From assembly GCA_002698425.1 (NCBI GenBank), contig NZXU01000023.1, forward strand, positions 1 through 64,000: 64,000 nucleotides of DNA, read 5' to 3'. The translations under genes and the position numbers were made by a program. Of the stretch, positions 9,545-18,219 are shown in pieces. The notes below the pieces were generated by a model. The model was not told the origin of the DNA. It made no database searches and saw only the letters and a list, made by a program, of their open reading frames with translations. Within the stretch, counting starts at the first letter, position 1, and each line of letters opens with the position of its first letter. Source of the stretch: Ahrensia sp. Its GTDB lineage: Bacteria; Pseudomonadota; Alphaproteobacteria; Rhizobiales; Rhizobiaceae.

Positions 9545-10888
9545 ATGGGCATTGAAATCTGGATAGGCCTTGGCTGCATCGTCGGGTGCCTGCTACTCGT
9601 GCAGGCCGGCATGCATATCGCGGTCGCGCTGATGTTGCTGTCGCTGCTCGGCGTGAGCGCTGTCATAGGAATCCAGCCGGCCGGCCGCATGCTGGCGTCA
9701 TCGTCGATTTCCTCAATATCGAGCTATTTGTTCGGCGTCATTCCGCTGTTCGTGCTCATGGGGCTGGTCGTATCCGTCACCAGTCTCGGACGTGATCTCT
9801 TCGACTCCGCGGGCCGCATATTGAGCGGATCGCGCGGCGGACTGGGAATGGCGACCGTCATCGCCAATGCCGTGTTTGCCGCTTGCACCGGAACGTCAAT
9901 CGCATCCGCATCGGTCTTCACGCGCATCGCCGTTCCGGAAATGGAGCGTCACGGTCACACGACGCGGTTTTCCGTGGGCGTTGTCGCCGGAAGCTCCATC
10001 CTGGGCATGCTCATCCCGCCCAGCCTTCTGTTCATCGTCTTTGGCGTCATTGCCAATGTCTCGATTGGGGCATTGTTCATCGCTGCCATACTGCCCGGTG
10101 CCCTGATGGCCGTGGCGTTTTGCGCGACCATCTTCCTCCTGTCAGTCTTCAGGCCCTCTTTCGTTTATGCCTCGGGAAGCGCCGGTCATGACGCGCAGCC
10201 AGACGCTGAACAGGGTGAAGAACCGCAGGCGATTGTCAGGCTATGGTCCGTGGTCAAACCGCTCATCCCCGTCGGCATCCTGGTCTTCGTGGTCCTTGGT
10301 GGCATCTATGGTGGCTTTTTCACGCCGACCGAAGCTGGCGGCGTCGGAGCCTTGGCGGCAATCGTGATCGGTTTCCTGCGTCGTGAACTGAGCCTGAAAA
10401 AGATCTGGAATGTCGTCCTTGAAACGGGACGCGTGACCGCTTCGATCGTCTTCCTGCTGATGGCTGCGCAGATCTATTCGCAGATGCTCACGCTCACCGG
10501 TTTGCCGATTTTTCTCAACAACTGGATGGAAGCGAGCGGCATCGGCGCGGTGGGGTTCATCATTCTCTATCTTGTGCTCCTGATCATCCTCGGCACGTTC
10601 CTCGACTCGATGTCGATCCTGTTGATCGTCGTTCCCTTCGCTTTGCACTTCGCAACCAATTTCAACATGGACCTGATCTGGTTTGGCGTGATCTCCATCA
10701 TCGCGGTCGAGATCGGTCTTCTGACGCCGCCATTGGGGCTGTCCTGCTTCGTGGTGAAGGCGACACTCGACCGCGAGGACGTCACGATACGAGACATTTT
10801 CGCCGGTTCGTTTCCGTTCTTTGTCGCGATGGTCGCGGTGCTCGCCATTGTCGCCATGGCGCCATCGATTGCGCTCGTTCTGGGATGA
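9545..10888 (+). CDS. TRAP transporter large permease (DctM type)
   Basis: A 447-aa permease with about 12 membrane segments. Family landmarks include SLGRDLFDSAGRILSGSRGGLGMATVIANAVFAACTG, PPSLLFIVFGVI, FFTPTEAGGVGALAAIV and ILGTFLDSMSILLIVVPF. It performs sodium-coupled import of the substrate handed over by the DctP protein. A Shine-Dalgarno GAGGA precedes the ATG. A non-conserved cytoplasmic loop (about 208-232, acidic) separates the two halves. Confidence 0.93.
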   Translation: MGIEIWIGLGCIVGCLLLVQAGMHIAVALMLLSLLGVSAVIGIQPAGRMLASSSISSISSYLFGVIPLFVLMGLVVSVTSLGRDLFDSAGRILSGSRGGLGMATVIANAVFAACTGTSIASASVFTRIAVPEMERHGHTTRFSVGVVAGSSILGMLIPPSLLFIVFGVIANVSIGALFIAAILPGALMAVAFCATIFLLSVFRPSFVYASGSAGHDAQPDAEQGEEPQAIVRLWSVVKPLIPVGILVFVVLGGIYGGFFTPTEAGGVGALAAIVIGFLRRELSLKKIWNVVLETGRVTASIVFLLMAAQIYSQMLTLTGLPIFLNNWMEASGIGAVGFIILYLVLLIILGTFLDSMSILLIVVPFALHFATNFNMDLIWFGVISIIAVEIGLLTPPLGLSCFVVKATLDREDVTIRDIFAGSFPFFVAMVAVLAIVAMAPSIALVLG

Positions 10889-10894
10889 CCTGCG

Positions 10895-12511
10895 ATGATT
10901 GTTGAAAGCGACGTCAAGGTCGAAATGCGCGACGGCACCAGGCTGAGCGTTCGCATCAGCCGCCCGGACACGGATGCGCCGGTGCCGGCGCTCCTCGCGG
11001 TTTCGCCTTATCAGCACGTCACGGACGGCTTGCCGCATTCAGCCATGTTCCTCTGGCACGAGGTCGGCCCGGTCGAGTGGTATGTCGAGAACGGGTATGC
11101 CTATGTACATGCCGATGTCCGCGGCACGGGGTTGTCCGAGGGCACGTTCCGCTTTCTCGATAAAGCGGAGCAGAAAGATCTCTACGACCTTGTCGAATGG
11201 ATCGGCGCGCAAGCCTGGTGCGTCGGTGCTGTCGGCGGGATTGGGCAGTCCTATTACGCCTGGAGCCAGTGGTGGATGGGGGCGGTGAATCCGCCTTCGC
11301 TGCGCTGCATCGCCCCTTACGACGGATCGGTCGATCTCTATCGCGACGCCGTCTATCACGGCGGTATCTACAGCGAGTTTCAGGTCTGGTGGTTCAACAT
11401 GCTCCGGGTCAACAACCAGCACGGCCCGCTTGGCGTCGCGCCCGGACGATCGCAGGACCACGACCTCGCCCGGGACATCATCGCTCACCAATATTATGAC
11501 GAGTTCTGGAAGGAGCGCTCGGTTTACGAGCGCCTGTCCGACATCGAGGTGCCCGTCCTTTCAATCGGTCATTGGGGCAAGATGGGCTTGCACCTGCGCG
11601 GCAATCTTGTCGGGTTCGAGGAACTGGATACCCCGAAATGGCTGATGGTGACCAGGTCCCGCGACGTCTTCGAAGCGCACGAACTCTTTGACGAGATCGC
11701 GTTTCACGAAAAGTACCTTTTGCCGTTTTACGACCGCTTCCTCAAAGGCGAGGAAAACGGCTTTGAGAGGTCGACGCCAAAGGTGCGCCTCGAAGTCAGC
11801 GATGGCGGTACACTGGAGGCGGACGCCTGGCCGCTGCCGGAGGCGAAAGCGAAATCCCTTTATCTTGCGGGCGGGACGTCGGGCAGCGTTCAATCGCTCA
11901 ATGACGGTGTCTTGAGCGATGCCGCTCCGTCGGACGAAGCGGCGGCCACAAGCTATTCCTATCCCGATCCGGAGTGGAAACTCGGCGTCGTCAAGGTCGG
12001 TCCCAACGGCCCCGATCCCGTGGCGCGGGTTCTGACCTTTACGACGCCGCCGCTGGAAGAGGACCTTGTCGTCGCCGGGTCGGCGACGCTCGACCTTTTT
12101 CTGAGCACCACTGCTCCGGATGCGGATGTTATCGTCAAGGTATCGGACCAGGCCCCTGCACGGGGGGAGGGGCAACCGCCTTCGCAGATCGTTGCGAGAG
12201 GCTGGCTTCGCCTTTCGCATCGGGAACGGGACACGGAACGCAGCCGGCCGCACCGGCCTTTTTATAAACACGCCGCTCCGGGCCCGGTCGAAGCTGGTGA
12301 GGTGTACAAAGTGGAAGTCGAGATCTTCTCTTTTGCGCACCGTTTTCCCAAGGGGCACCGTATTCGCCTCGAGATTGTCAATGGCGACAGCGCACTGACG
12401 GACAGCATCTTCACCCATCAATATGCGTGGTGGAAGGTCGGCACGGACACAATCCATCACGATGCCGGCCATCCCTCGCGCCTCAGCCTCTCGGTCGTCG
12501 AAGACGCATAG
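10895..12511 (+). CDS. CocE/NonD family alpha/beta hydrolase
   Basis: A 538-aa hydrolase of the CocE / X-Pro dipeptidyl-peptidase family: an N-terminal alpha/beta-hydrolase domain with nucleophile Ser119 in GIGQSYYAW and a C-terminal jelly-roll (about 330-530, with FPKGHRIRLEIVNGD). Members hydrolyse esters, amides or acyl-amino acids. The gene begins 6 bp after the dctM stop, so importer and hydrolase are co-transcribed. This suggests that the imported compound is an ester or amide cleaved on entry. No signal peptide is visible, so it is probably cytoplasmic. Confidence 0.9.
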   Translation: MIVESDVKVEMRDGTRLSVRISRPDTDAPVPALLAVSPYQHVTDGLPHSAMFLWHEVGPVEWYVENGYAYVHADVRGTGLSEGTFRFLDKAEQKDLYDLVEWIGAQAWCVGAVGGIGQSYYAWSQWWMGAVNPPSLRCIAPYDGSVDLYRDAVYHGGIYSEFQVWWFNMLRVNNQHGPLGVAPGRSQDHDLARDIIAHQYYDEFWKERSVYERLSDIEVPVLSIGHWGKMGLHLRGNLVGFEELDTPKWLMVTRSRDVFEAHELFDEIAFHEKYLLPFYDRFLKGEENGFERSTPKVRLEVSDGGTLEADAWPLPEAKAKSLYLAGGTSGSVQSLNDGVLSDAAPSDEAAATSYSYPDPEWKLGVVKVGPNGPDPVARVLTFTTPPLEEDLVVAGSATLDLFLSTTAPDADVIVKVSDQAPARGEGQPPSQIVARGWLRLSHRERDTERSRPHRPFYKHAAPGPVEAGEVYKVEVEIFSFAHRFPKGHRIRLEIVNGDSALTDSIFTHQYAWWKVGTDTIHHDAGHPSRLSLSVVEDA

Positions 12512-12529
12512 TCGGAAGACTGGCGCGCC

Positions 12530-13483
12530 TCAGTCGGTTTCCGCGGCTGTTTCGTGATAGCTCGTATCGACGTGATCCTCGATGCTACCCAGTTCGGCGT
12601 CGGGCGAGCCGTAATCGCGCCGAAGTTCCAGGGCCGTCTTGGCGCCGGGCAGATTGAGCGCCGCGTCGCGGTAGAAACCGGAATCCGGATCGAGGAGAAT
12701 GGCGTAGGATATCTCCGCCACCGCGGGTTCCATGTTGGGAAGGTGTTCTTGCAGCAACGCGATGGCGGCCTGCTTATTGGCCGGGTCGAACAGCCAGGCA
12801 AGCGCCTCGCGCCACGCGGCGATGTAGCCTGTCACGCAGTCCCGGTTCTCCGCCGCCCATCGCCGGCGCACCGCGGCGACCACGCCCTGATAGGCGCCAA
12901 GCGTGTCCAGCCCGCTGCCGAGCCGGGCAAATCCCTTCTTTTCGGCCGCCGCATCGAAAGGCGACACGAGCAGGGTCGCGTCGAACTTCTGCTGCATCAA
13001 CGCTTCGAATCGGGCCATGACGCCCCCGGCCTCGACGAATTCGACGGCGCTTCGCTTCACGCCCGCCAGTTCCAGCATGCGCAGCAGGACGAACGCGTAG
13101 CCCGTGGTCAGTGCATCCACGCCGATCCTGCGGCCCTTCAGCGCACTGATCGGACCGGCGCCCGGTACGCCCATGAGATGCAGAAATCCGGAATCGGCGC
13201 CCATCACGGCGACGAGATCGGATTCGTTCTCGGTAGGCGCTTCGCCCTGTCCGGAATTATATGCAAAGACATTGTCGATCGCCGTCATCGCGATGTCGTA
13301 CGCGCCGTCGATCAGGCCGGCCATCTGCTGCTTGGAATTGGTCGTTGGAACGACCTCGACCTCCAGTCCGTGGGCCGTGAACAAGCCCAGATCCTGCGCG
13401 ACGAAGATCGGCCAGTTGAACCCGCCCGGAAAAACGATGGCCCTCACGGTTTGGATGTCGGTGGGCGCTGTCTTGTCGGTCAT
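12530..13483 (-). CDS. NMT1/THI5-like periplasmic-binding-fold protein without signal peptide
   Basis: A 317-aa protein of the NMT1/SsuA-like binding fold: GGFNWPIFVAQDLGLFTAHGL, TTNSKQQMAGLIDGAYDIAMTAIDN and ALKGRRIGVDALTTGYAFVLL. It starts MTDKTAPTDIQTVRAIV, with no hydrophobic signal sequence, although GGAAGAGGA upstream of ATG 13483 supports this start. No ABC ATPase or permease gene adjoins it. It faces the hydrolase convergently and shares a 447-bp upstream region with the dehydrogenase at 13930. It may be a cytoplasmic ligand-binding protein or enzyme: Pht5-type decarboxylases have this same fold. Confidence 0.75.
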   Translation of the reverse strand: MTDKTAPTDIQTVRAIVFPGGFNWPIFVAQDLGLFTAHGLEVEVVPTTNSKQQMAGLIDGAYDIAMTAIDNVFAYNSGQGEAPTENESDLVAVMGADSGFLHLMGVPGAGPISALKGRRIGVDALTTGYAFVLLRMLELAGVKRSAVEFVEAGGVMARFEALMQQKFDATLLVSPFDAAAEKKGFARLGSGLDTLGAYQGVVAAVRRRWAAENRDCVTGYIAAWREALAWLFDPANKQAAIALLQEHLPNMEPAVAEISYAILLDPDSGFYRDAALNLPGAKTALELRRDYGSPDAELGSIEDHVDTSYHETAAETD

Positions 13484-13929
13484 CGTTTAGGTCCTCTTCC
13501 TGATAGACGGTTTGCCGGGTCGCTCGCCCGTCCGCGAGGTCTGTCGTTGAAAATCCTCGCGATTTGTGCGGAACATACTTGACGATTTCGAATTAATCCA
13601 CGATTTTGGAAATTATTGAAATTCGCACTTTGTGAAACGCCTGAGGAGACGGAGGAGCGATCGCAAGGCATTCGTGACCGGCGCTTGCCCGGAATATGCC
13701 GGACTGCGGTCTCGTACCGTACCGGTCTGGTGAGTAGAGGCCAATCGCACTTGCACGGTTCGCCGAATATCCGGAGCGACGGGAATACGACCGGCGCCTT
13801 GCGATCATCGAAGCTGCACAGGGAAGAGCCGGCGGTCGTCGCCTGATCGGGGTGAGATGTCATCCTGTCCGGTGTCGCGAGCTCTTTGCGCGACGCAAGA
13901 ACGCTGAACCTTCAGGGAGGAGGACACAC
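13484..13929. other. Divergent intergenic region (446 bp)
   Basis: No gene is supported here; a 127-codon minus-strand frame has no recognisable protein features. The notable content is a local AT-rich segment at 13580-13625 holding candidate GntR operator site 4, and AGGGAGGAGGA just before the start at 13930. Confidence 0.5.
13602..13624. promoter_or_regulatory. Candidate GntR operator, site 4
   Basis: GATTTTGGAAATTATTGAA followed by ATTC resembles one arm and part of the second arm of the motif at 6418 and 7741. It lies between the NMT1-like gene and the dehydrogenase operon. The second arm is poorly conserved. Confidence 0.35.
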
Positions 13930-14844
13930 ATGGCTACAGTCGGTCTCATCGGCCTTGGCAACATGGGCATACCGATGGCCAGGAATCTCATCGAAGCAGG
14001 GTATGAAGTGCTGGGTTTCAGGCGCGGCGACGCTTCGGATTTCGAGGCGCTCGGGGGGCGACTGGCCGCGTCGCCGCGCGCCGTGGCCGAAGGCGCGGAA
14101 ATCGTTCTGTGCTGCATCCCGGGAGATGCAGCCCTGCGGGAGGTCGTCTCCGGACCGGACGGCATCGCGACCGGCGACTGTACCGGACGGATCGTGGTGG
14201 AGCTTTCCACGCTGTCGGCCGATGTGAAGGCGGAGGAAGCCGAGGCTCTCGCGGTGAAGATGCAGGGCGGCGTCATGCTGGACGGCGCCATCAGCGGCCT
14301 GCCGCCGATGGTTGCCGCGCGCACCGCCGTTTTCATGCTGAGCGGCGACGAAGCGGCCTATGCGAAGGTGAAGCCGATCCTTGAAGTGCTGACGAACAAG
14401 CTCTTTTTCATGGGCGAGTTCGGCGCCGCCATGAAAACCAAACTATGCGCCAACATGCTGGTTGCGGCCAATATCGCGGCGACCGCGGAGACCTTGGCGT
14501 TCGGCGCGAAGATGGGCCTTGATCAGGCGAAGCTGGTCGAGGCGCTGCGAGAGGGGGCGGGCGGCTCGATCCAGTTCACCGCACGGGCTGCGCGCATGGC
14601 CGGCGGTGACTGGGACAATGTGCTGGCCTCGACCGAGATGCTCGCCAAGGACATCCGCCTGATCAAGAAAACCGGTGACGACTTGGGATCGCCGATGCCG
14701 GTACTCTCCAGCGTCGCGCCCTACTACGAGCAGGCGATTTCTGCGGGTTATGGCGATACCGATGTCGCCTCCGTCTATGCGGCGTTTGCCAAGGCCGCCG
14801 GTCTCCCGGTTCCCGGAGAGGAAGAAGGAAATAACGACAAATGA
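13930..14844 (+). CDS. NAD(P)-dependent beta-hydroxyacid dehydrogenase (HIBADH family)
   Basis: A 304-aa member of the 3-hydroxyisobutyrate / tartronate-semialdehyde / 6-phosphogluconate dehydrogenase family. The dinucleotide-binding motif is GLIGLGNMGIPMARNL (residues 5-20), the substrate segment DGAISGLPPMVAA replaces the usual DAPVSGG, and the catalytic Lys region is MKTKLCANMLVAANIAATAE. ATG 13930 follows AGGGAGGAGGA; the open frame upstream is not coding. Its stop overlaps the FAH-type hydrolase start (ATGA). It probably oxidises a hydroxyacid or reduces a semialdehyde produced after ring cleavage. Confidence 0.88.
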   Translation: MATVGLIGLGNMGIPMARNLIEAGYEVLGFRRGDASDFEALGGRLAASPRAVAEGAEIVLCCIPGDAALREVVSGPDGIATGDCTGRIVVELSTLSADVKAEEAEALAVKMQGGVMLDGAISGLPPMVAARTAVFMLSGDEAAYAKVKPILEVLTNKLFFMGEFGAAMKTKLCANMLVAANIAATAETLAFGAKMGLDQAKLVEALREGAGGSIQFTARAARMAGGDWDNVLASTEMLAKDIRLIKKTGDDLGSPMPVLSSVAPYYEQAISAGYGDTDVASVYAAFAKAAGLPVPGEEEGNNDK

Positions 14845-15719
14845 CCGAATACAAACTTGGGACGGGGCTCGTCGACGGCGAAGCCACGCCGATGGTCCTG
14901 TGCAACGACAAGATTTACGTGCTGCGTGACGTGCTGGGCGGGGCCGCGGTTTCCAGCCTCGAGGACGTGTTTGCCGACTGGGCTTCCTTCGATCCGCTGA
15001 TCTCCGAAAGGGCGGGCGCTGCCGAAGCGCCCGAACTCGATCCGAACGCGATCACCTTCCTGACGCCGCTCGCAAATCCGCGCAAGGTGGTCTGTATCGG
15101 GACGAACTACCACGATCATCTCGAAGAGATGAAGGTCACGCATCTTCCCGAATTTCCCTATGCCTTCATGCGCCCGCAAACGTGTCTCGCGGCGCATGGA
15201 GAGGATGTGCGGTTGCCGGAAGGCGCGAAGATGAACGATTGGGAAGCAGAGTTGGGGATCGTGATGGGCCGTCAATACGGCCCCGGCGACACGTCCGACC
15301 CGTTGGATGCCGTGGCTGGCTACACCGTCATCAACGATGTCTCTGCGCGGGACTGGATTGCGAACCGCCCATTCGTGGGCATCGACTGGATCATGCAGAA
15401 GGGCTGGGACAAGTTCCAGCCCACCGGCCCATGGATTACGCCGGCGCGTTTCGTCGCGGACCCGCAGCATCTCGACATCGAGCTGACCGTCAACGGGGTC
15501 GTCAAGCAGAAGTCGAACACCGGCAAGATGATCTTCGGGATCAGCGACATCATTCGCCATCTCGCGGGCATGATGACGCTCGAGCCCGGCGATATCATCG
15601 CGACCGGAACGCCGGCAGGCGTCGGTTTCGGACGTCATCCGCAGGAATTCATCGCGGCAGGCGATAGTGTCGCAGTCACCATCCAGGGGCTTGGCACGCT
15701 GGAAAACAGGTTTGTTTGA
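14841..15719 (+). CDS. Fumarylacetoacetate hydrolase family protein
   Basis: A 292-aa FAH-superfamily hydrolase or decarboxylase. The core signature is VCIGTNYHDHLEEM (about 83-96), followed by metal-site segments WEAELGIVMGRQYG, YTVINDVSARDW and the C-terminal GDIIATGTPAGVGFG. Such enzymes split C-C bonds of acylpyruvates or decarboxylate oxo-acids in meta-cleavage pathways, using Mg or Mn. It is translationally coupled to the preceding dehydrogenase and followed 13 bp later by the extradiol dioxygenase, so a ring-cleavage product is the natural substrate. Confidence 0.9.
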   Translation: MTEYKLGTGLVDGEATPMVLCNDKIYVLRDVLGGAAVSSLEDVFADWASFDPLISERAGAAEAPELDPNAITFLTPLANPRKVVCIGTNYHDHLEEMKVTHLPEFPYAFMRPQTCLAAHGEDVRLPEGAKMNDWEAELGIVMGRQYGPGDTSDPLDAVAGYTVINDVSARDWIANRPFVGIDWIMQKGWDKFQPTGPWITPARFVADPQHLDIELTVNGVVKQKSNTGKMIFGISDIIRHLAGMMTLEPGDIIATGTPAGVGFGRHPQEFIAAGDSVAVTIQGLGTLENRFV

Positions 15720-15732
15720 GGAAGGAAACGAC

Positions 15733-16617
15733 ATGATCAAGGTAAACCGCATCGTATACGGCGCCTTCGAGACCCCCGATCTGGAGGGGCAGATCGACCA
15801 TTACACCAAGATTATGGGCCTGACGCTCGTCGCAAAGGAAGCCGACGCGGCGTATCTGTCGACGAGCAGCGACCATCACACGGTCGTGTTGCGCAAAGGC
15901 GCGGAAGCAAAGTGCGGCGCCATCGGCTTCCAGCTGGCTCCGGGCACCGATCTCGGCGACTACGCCAGGCAGATCGAAGCGCACGGGATCAAGACGGAAC
16001 GCCGGTCGGATCCGCAGCCGAACATCAAGGAAGCAGTGATCTTCGAGGATTCCAAGGGCACCCAGATCGAGGTCTTCGTCGAAGCCGAGCCGTCAGGCGC
16101 CGGCTTCCAGCCCTCCGGCATATCGCCCAACAAGGTCGGGCATATCGCTTTCAACTGTACCGATGTGCAAAAGGACGTCGCGTTCTACTGCGACGTGATG
16201 GGCTTCAAGGTCAGCGACTGGATGGGCGATTTCTTCGCATTCCTGCGCTGCGGTCCGGACCATCACACGATCAATCTGGTCGCAGGCCAGAAGGTGAAGA
16301 TGCACCATATCGCCTTCGAACTTCGCGACTGGACCCATATCCGCGACGCTTGCGACTGGCTCGCCAAGGATCGTGTTCCGTTGGTGTGGGGACCGGTCCG
16401 CCACGGGATCGGGCACAACATTTCCACCTATCACCGCAATGCGGACGGCCAGATCATTGAGCTCTACTGCGAGCTCGACCGGGTCAATGAAGACCTCGAT
16501 ATTTACGAGCCGCGCCGCTACCACCAGGATTTCCCGGAGAAGGGCAAGGTTTGGGATGATATCGCGCTCGGCGCGAACATGTGGGGCACGCCGCCGCCCG
16601 ACGGTTTCCTGGACTGA
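15733..16617 (+). CDS. Extradiol ring-cleavage dioxygenase (VOC family, type I)
   Basis: A 294-aa two-domain VOC protein resembling catechol 2,3-dioxygenase and 2,3-dihydroxybiphenyl dioxygenase. Iron ligands are predicted at His137 (VGHIAF), His191/192 (MHHIAFEL) and Glu243 (GQIIELYCE), with second-shell His228 and Tyr233 in GHNISTYH. It would open a catechol-like ring next to the diol using Fe(II) and O2. ATG 15733 follows GGAAGGAAACG; the frame upstream belongs to the previous gene region. This is the last gene of a three-gene operon closed by a strong terminator at 16721. Confidence 0.9.
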   Translation: MIKVNRIVYGAFETPDLEGQIDHYTKIMGLTLVAKEADAAYLSTSSDHHTVVLRKGAEAKCGAIGFQLAPGTDLGDYARQIEAHGIKTERRSDPQPNIKEAVIFEDSKGTQIEVFVEAEPSGAGFQPSGISPNKVGHIAFNCTDVQKDVAFYCDVMGFKVSDWMGDFFAFLRCGPDHHTINLVAGQKVKMHHIAFELRDWTHIRDACDWLAKDRVPLVWGPVRHGIGHNISTYHRNADGQIIELYCELDRVNEDLDIYEPRRYHQDFPEKGKVWDDIALGANMWGTPPPDGFLD

Positions 16618-16934
16618 AGCCGGCACCGCCAAGCCTTGGCGCCAGGCGGATCCGGGCAAGGGCGCCCGCCTGGCTGATCCGGCTGCAAACACTCCGCCGA
16701 ACGGCTGAATATAGATAATGAACGCAGTGTCTTAGGGCGCTGCGTTTTTCTTTTTCTTGCTCGGTTTTTCGTCGAAAATCGCCGCTTTGGATGGCGGTCG
16801 GTCAGTCCAATATTGCTGTCCTATCGTCATCGAGAGGGACGGGACGGCGATATGGTGATGGCCGCGTTTCGCGGCGACGGATCGGTCTGCCACGCGCCGC
16901 GTCGGCGAGAGCGGGGCGAGGCCCGACGCCGATG
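16618..16934. other. Convergent intergenic region (317 bp)
   Basis: Lies between the dioxygenase stop and the LysR stop. It contains one clear intrinsic terminator at 16721-16757. I see no gene or other signal. Confidence 0.6.
16721..16757 (+). terminator. Rho-independent terminator after the dioxygenase operon
   Basis: AACGCAG (16721-16727) pairs with CTGCGTT (16740-16746), followed by a long T-rich tract (16745-16757). It is placed to end the 13930-16617 operon. Confidence 0.7.
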
Positions 16935-17918
16935 TCAGCTGGGCGCGGTGATCGGGGTATTCGCCGGATAACGCTGGCTGTTGGTTTGTTCGATCAACCA
17001 TTCTTCGAACAGCTTCAGCGAACGCATCCCGATCATGTTTTTGGGATAGACGAGGTTGCAACTCGGGCCTTTCAGGCAGAGGTCCACCGGGATGACGAGA
17101 TCCCCGTTCGCGAGTTCGCGTTCGATAAGGGCGATCGGTGCGATCGCCACCCCGAGGCCTGCTGTTGCAGCCTGCAGAACCATTGAGAAATGTTCGAAGA
17201 CGACGACCTTTGAATTCTTGCCGCTTCCCTCGCGGCCGCTTTTGGAGGCGCACCACTCATCCCACAGGTCCACCTCCGAGATGTGCAATAGGATCGGGAC
17301 GTTGTGCAGATCCTCGCTCGTCCGCACGTCAAGGCCGGCGACCACATCGGGTCTTGCGACGGCGACAATGTCGAACGCCATCAGGCGGCGCCAGTAATGG
17401 TCGGTGTCCTGATGCGTCGCAAACTCGATAGAGACGTCGAGATTGGCGAAATCGGCATGCAATCTGGCTCCGAGACGGGTCGCGAATTCGAGGCTGATAT
17501 CCGGATGCTTCTCGTAGAAATCCGTAATTCGCGGAATGAGCCAGCGGCTGCCGAAGGTTGCCGGGACCCCCAACCGCAACGCGCGCGAGTTCCCCTTGAA
17601 CGAGATGGTTCCGGCCGTCGCCGCGCTGAGGCTGGTCAGGATCTGTCGCACGCGTTCATAGTAGAAATTGCCGGCCGGCGTGAGCGCCGCCGAACGTGAC
17701 TTGCCCTGTTCGAACAGCTTGATGTTCAACATGGCCTCCAGCGAGGCAATCTGCTTGCTGACAGCGCTCTGCGAAAGCGCCAGTTCCGCACCTGCCTTGG
17801 TGAAGCTGCCACAGCGCGCGACCGCCTCGAAAGCGGCCAGAGAGGCGGTTGACGGCAGCAGTCGCCGCGATCGGGATGAACTATTCCATTCGGTCATGAC
17901 ATCATGAGCTTTCGCCAT
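16935..17918 (-). CDS. LysR-family transcriptional regulator
   Basis: A 327-aa LysR regulator. The N-terminal helix-turn-helix lies about residues 18-75 (LAAFEAVARCGSFTKAGAELALSQSAVSKQIASLEAML), followed by a linker and a periplasmic-binding-type effector domain (LRLGVPATFGSRWLIPRI..). The GcvA-like subgroup has this layout. The start is uncertain: an ATG at 17918 or 17897, or a TTG at 17930, would all work, and none has a clear ribosome-binding site. It diverges from the ABC importer operon, which it probably controls. Confidence 0.88.
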   Translation of the reverse strand: MAKAHDVMTEWNSSSRSRRLLPSTASLAAFEAVARCGSFTKAGAELALSQSAVSKQIASLEAMLNIKLFEQGKSRSAALTPAGNFYYERVRQILTSLSAATAGTISFKGNSRALRLGVPATFGSRWLIPRITDFYEKHPDISLEFATRLGARLHADFANLDVSIEFATHQDTDHYWRRLMAFDIVAVARPDVVAGLDVRTSEDLHNVPILLHISEVDLWDEWCASKSGREGSGKNSKVVVFEHFSMVLQAATAGLGVAIAPIALIERELANGDLVIPVDLCLKGPSCNLVYPKNMIGMRSLKLFEEWLIEQTNSQRYPANTPITAPS

Positions 17919-17956
17919 TTGCCCGGGCAACCCCGACTATATAGGATTTTGATGAT

Positions 17957-17967
17957 CGCTTGAAGCG
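17957..17967. promoter_or_regulatory. Small palindrome in the LysR/ABC divergent region
   Basis: CGCTTGAAGCG is a perfect 11-bp inverted repeat 39 bp upstream of the LysR start. LysR proteins bind short interrupted palindromes in such regions, so it is a possible operator, but one copy proves little. Confidence 0.3.
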
Positions 17968-18039
17968 GGCGTGCAATCTCGGAGGAGTTGCTTACCCGGT
18001 GTATTTTCAGGCGAACCAGGTCATCTGAAGGGAGGTCAG

Positions 18040-18219
18040 GTGCCGAATATGGCGACAAGATTTACGTCTTTTCCGCTTGACGTGTTGATCGATTGCAGGC
18101 CCGCCGATGGTTCGTCGGCATTCCGGTTTGGCTTCAAGGTCGGCGTCTCGCGTCCCTTTCATTCCCGCGATGCGGGCGTAGCGGACATGTCGGATTCCGC
18201 GGGAGGGGGAGCGCTGTGA
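18040..18219 (+). CDS. Possible 59-aa leader ORF overlapping the ABC ATPase start
   Basis: A GTG at 18040 follows GGGAGG (18030-18035) at good spacing. It opens a 59-codon frame ending in a TGA that overlaps the ATPase start (GTGA at 18216-18219). The peptide has no recognised domain or membrane segment; its middle reads [15 protein letters not shown]. Third positions are moderately GC-rich. It may be a real small protein or a leader that couples translation into the operon, or chance. An alternative in-frame ATG lies at 18049. Confidence 0.35.
   Translation: MPNMATRFTSFPLDVLIDCRPADGSSAFRFGFKVGVSRPFHSRDAGVADMSDSAGGGAL

Noticed and set aside
13480..13863. 127-codon minus-strand frame in the divergent region
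   Set aside because: No ribosome site, domain or hydrophobic pattern, and it covers the likely promoter and operator zone.
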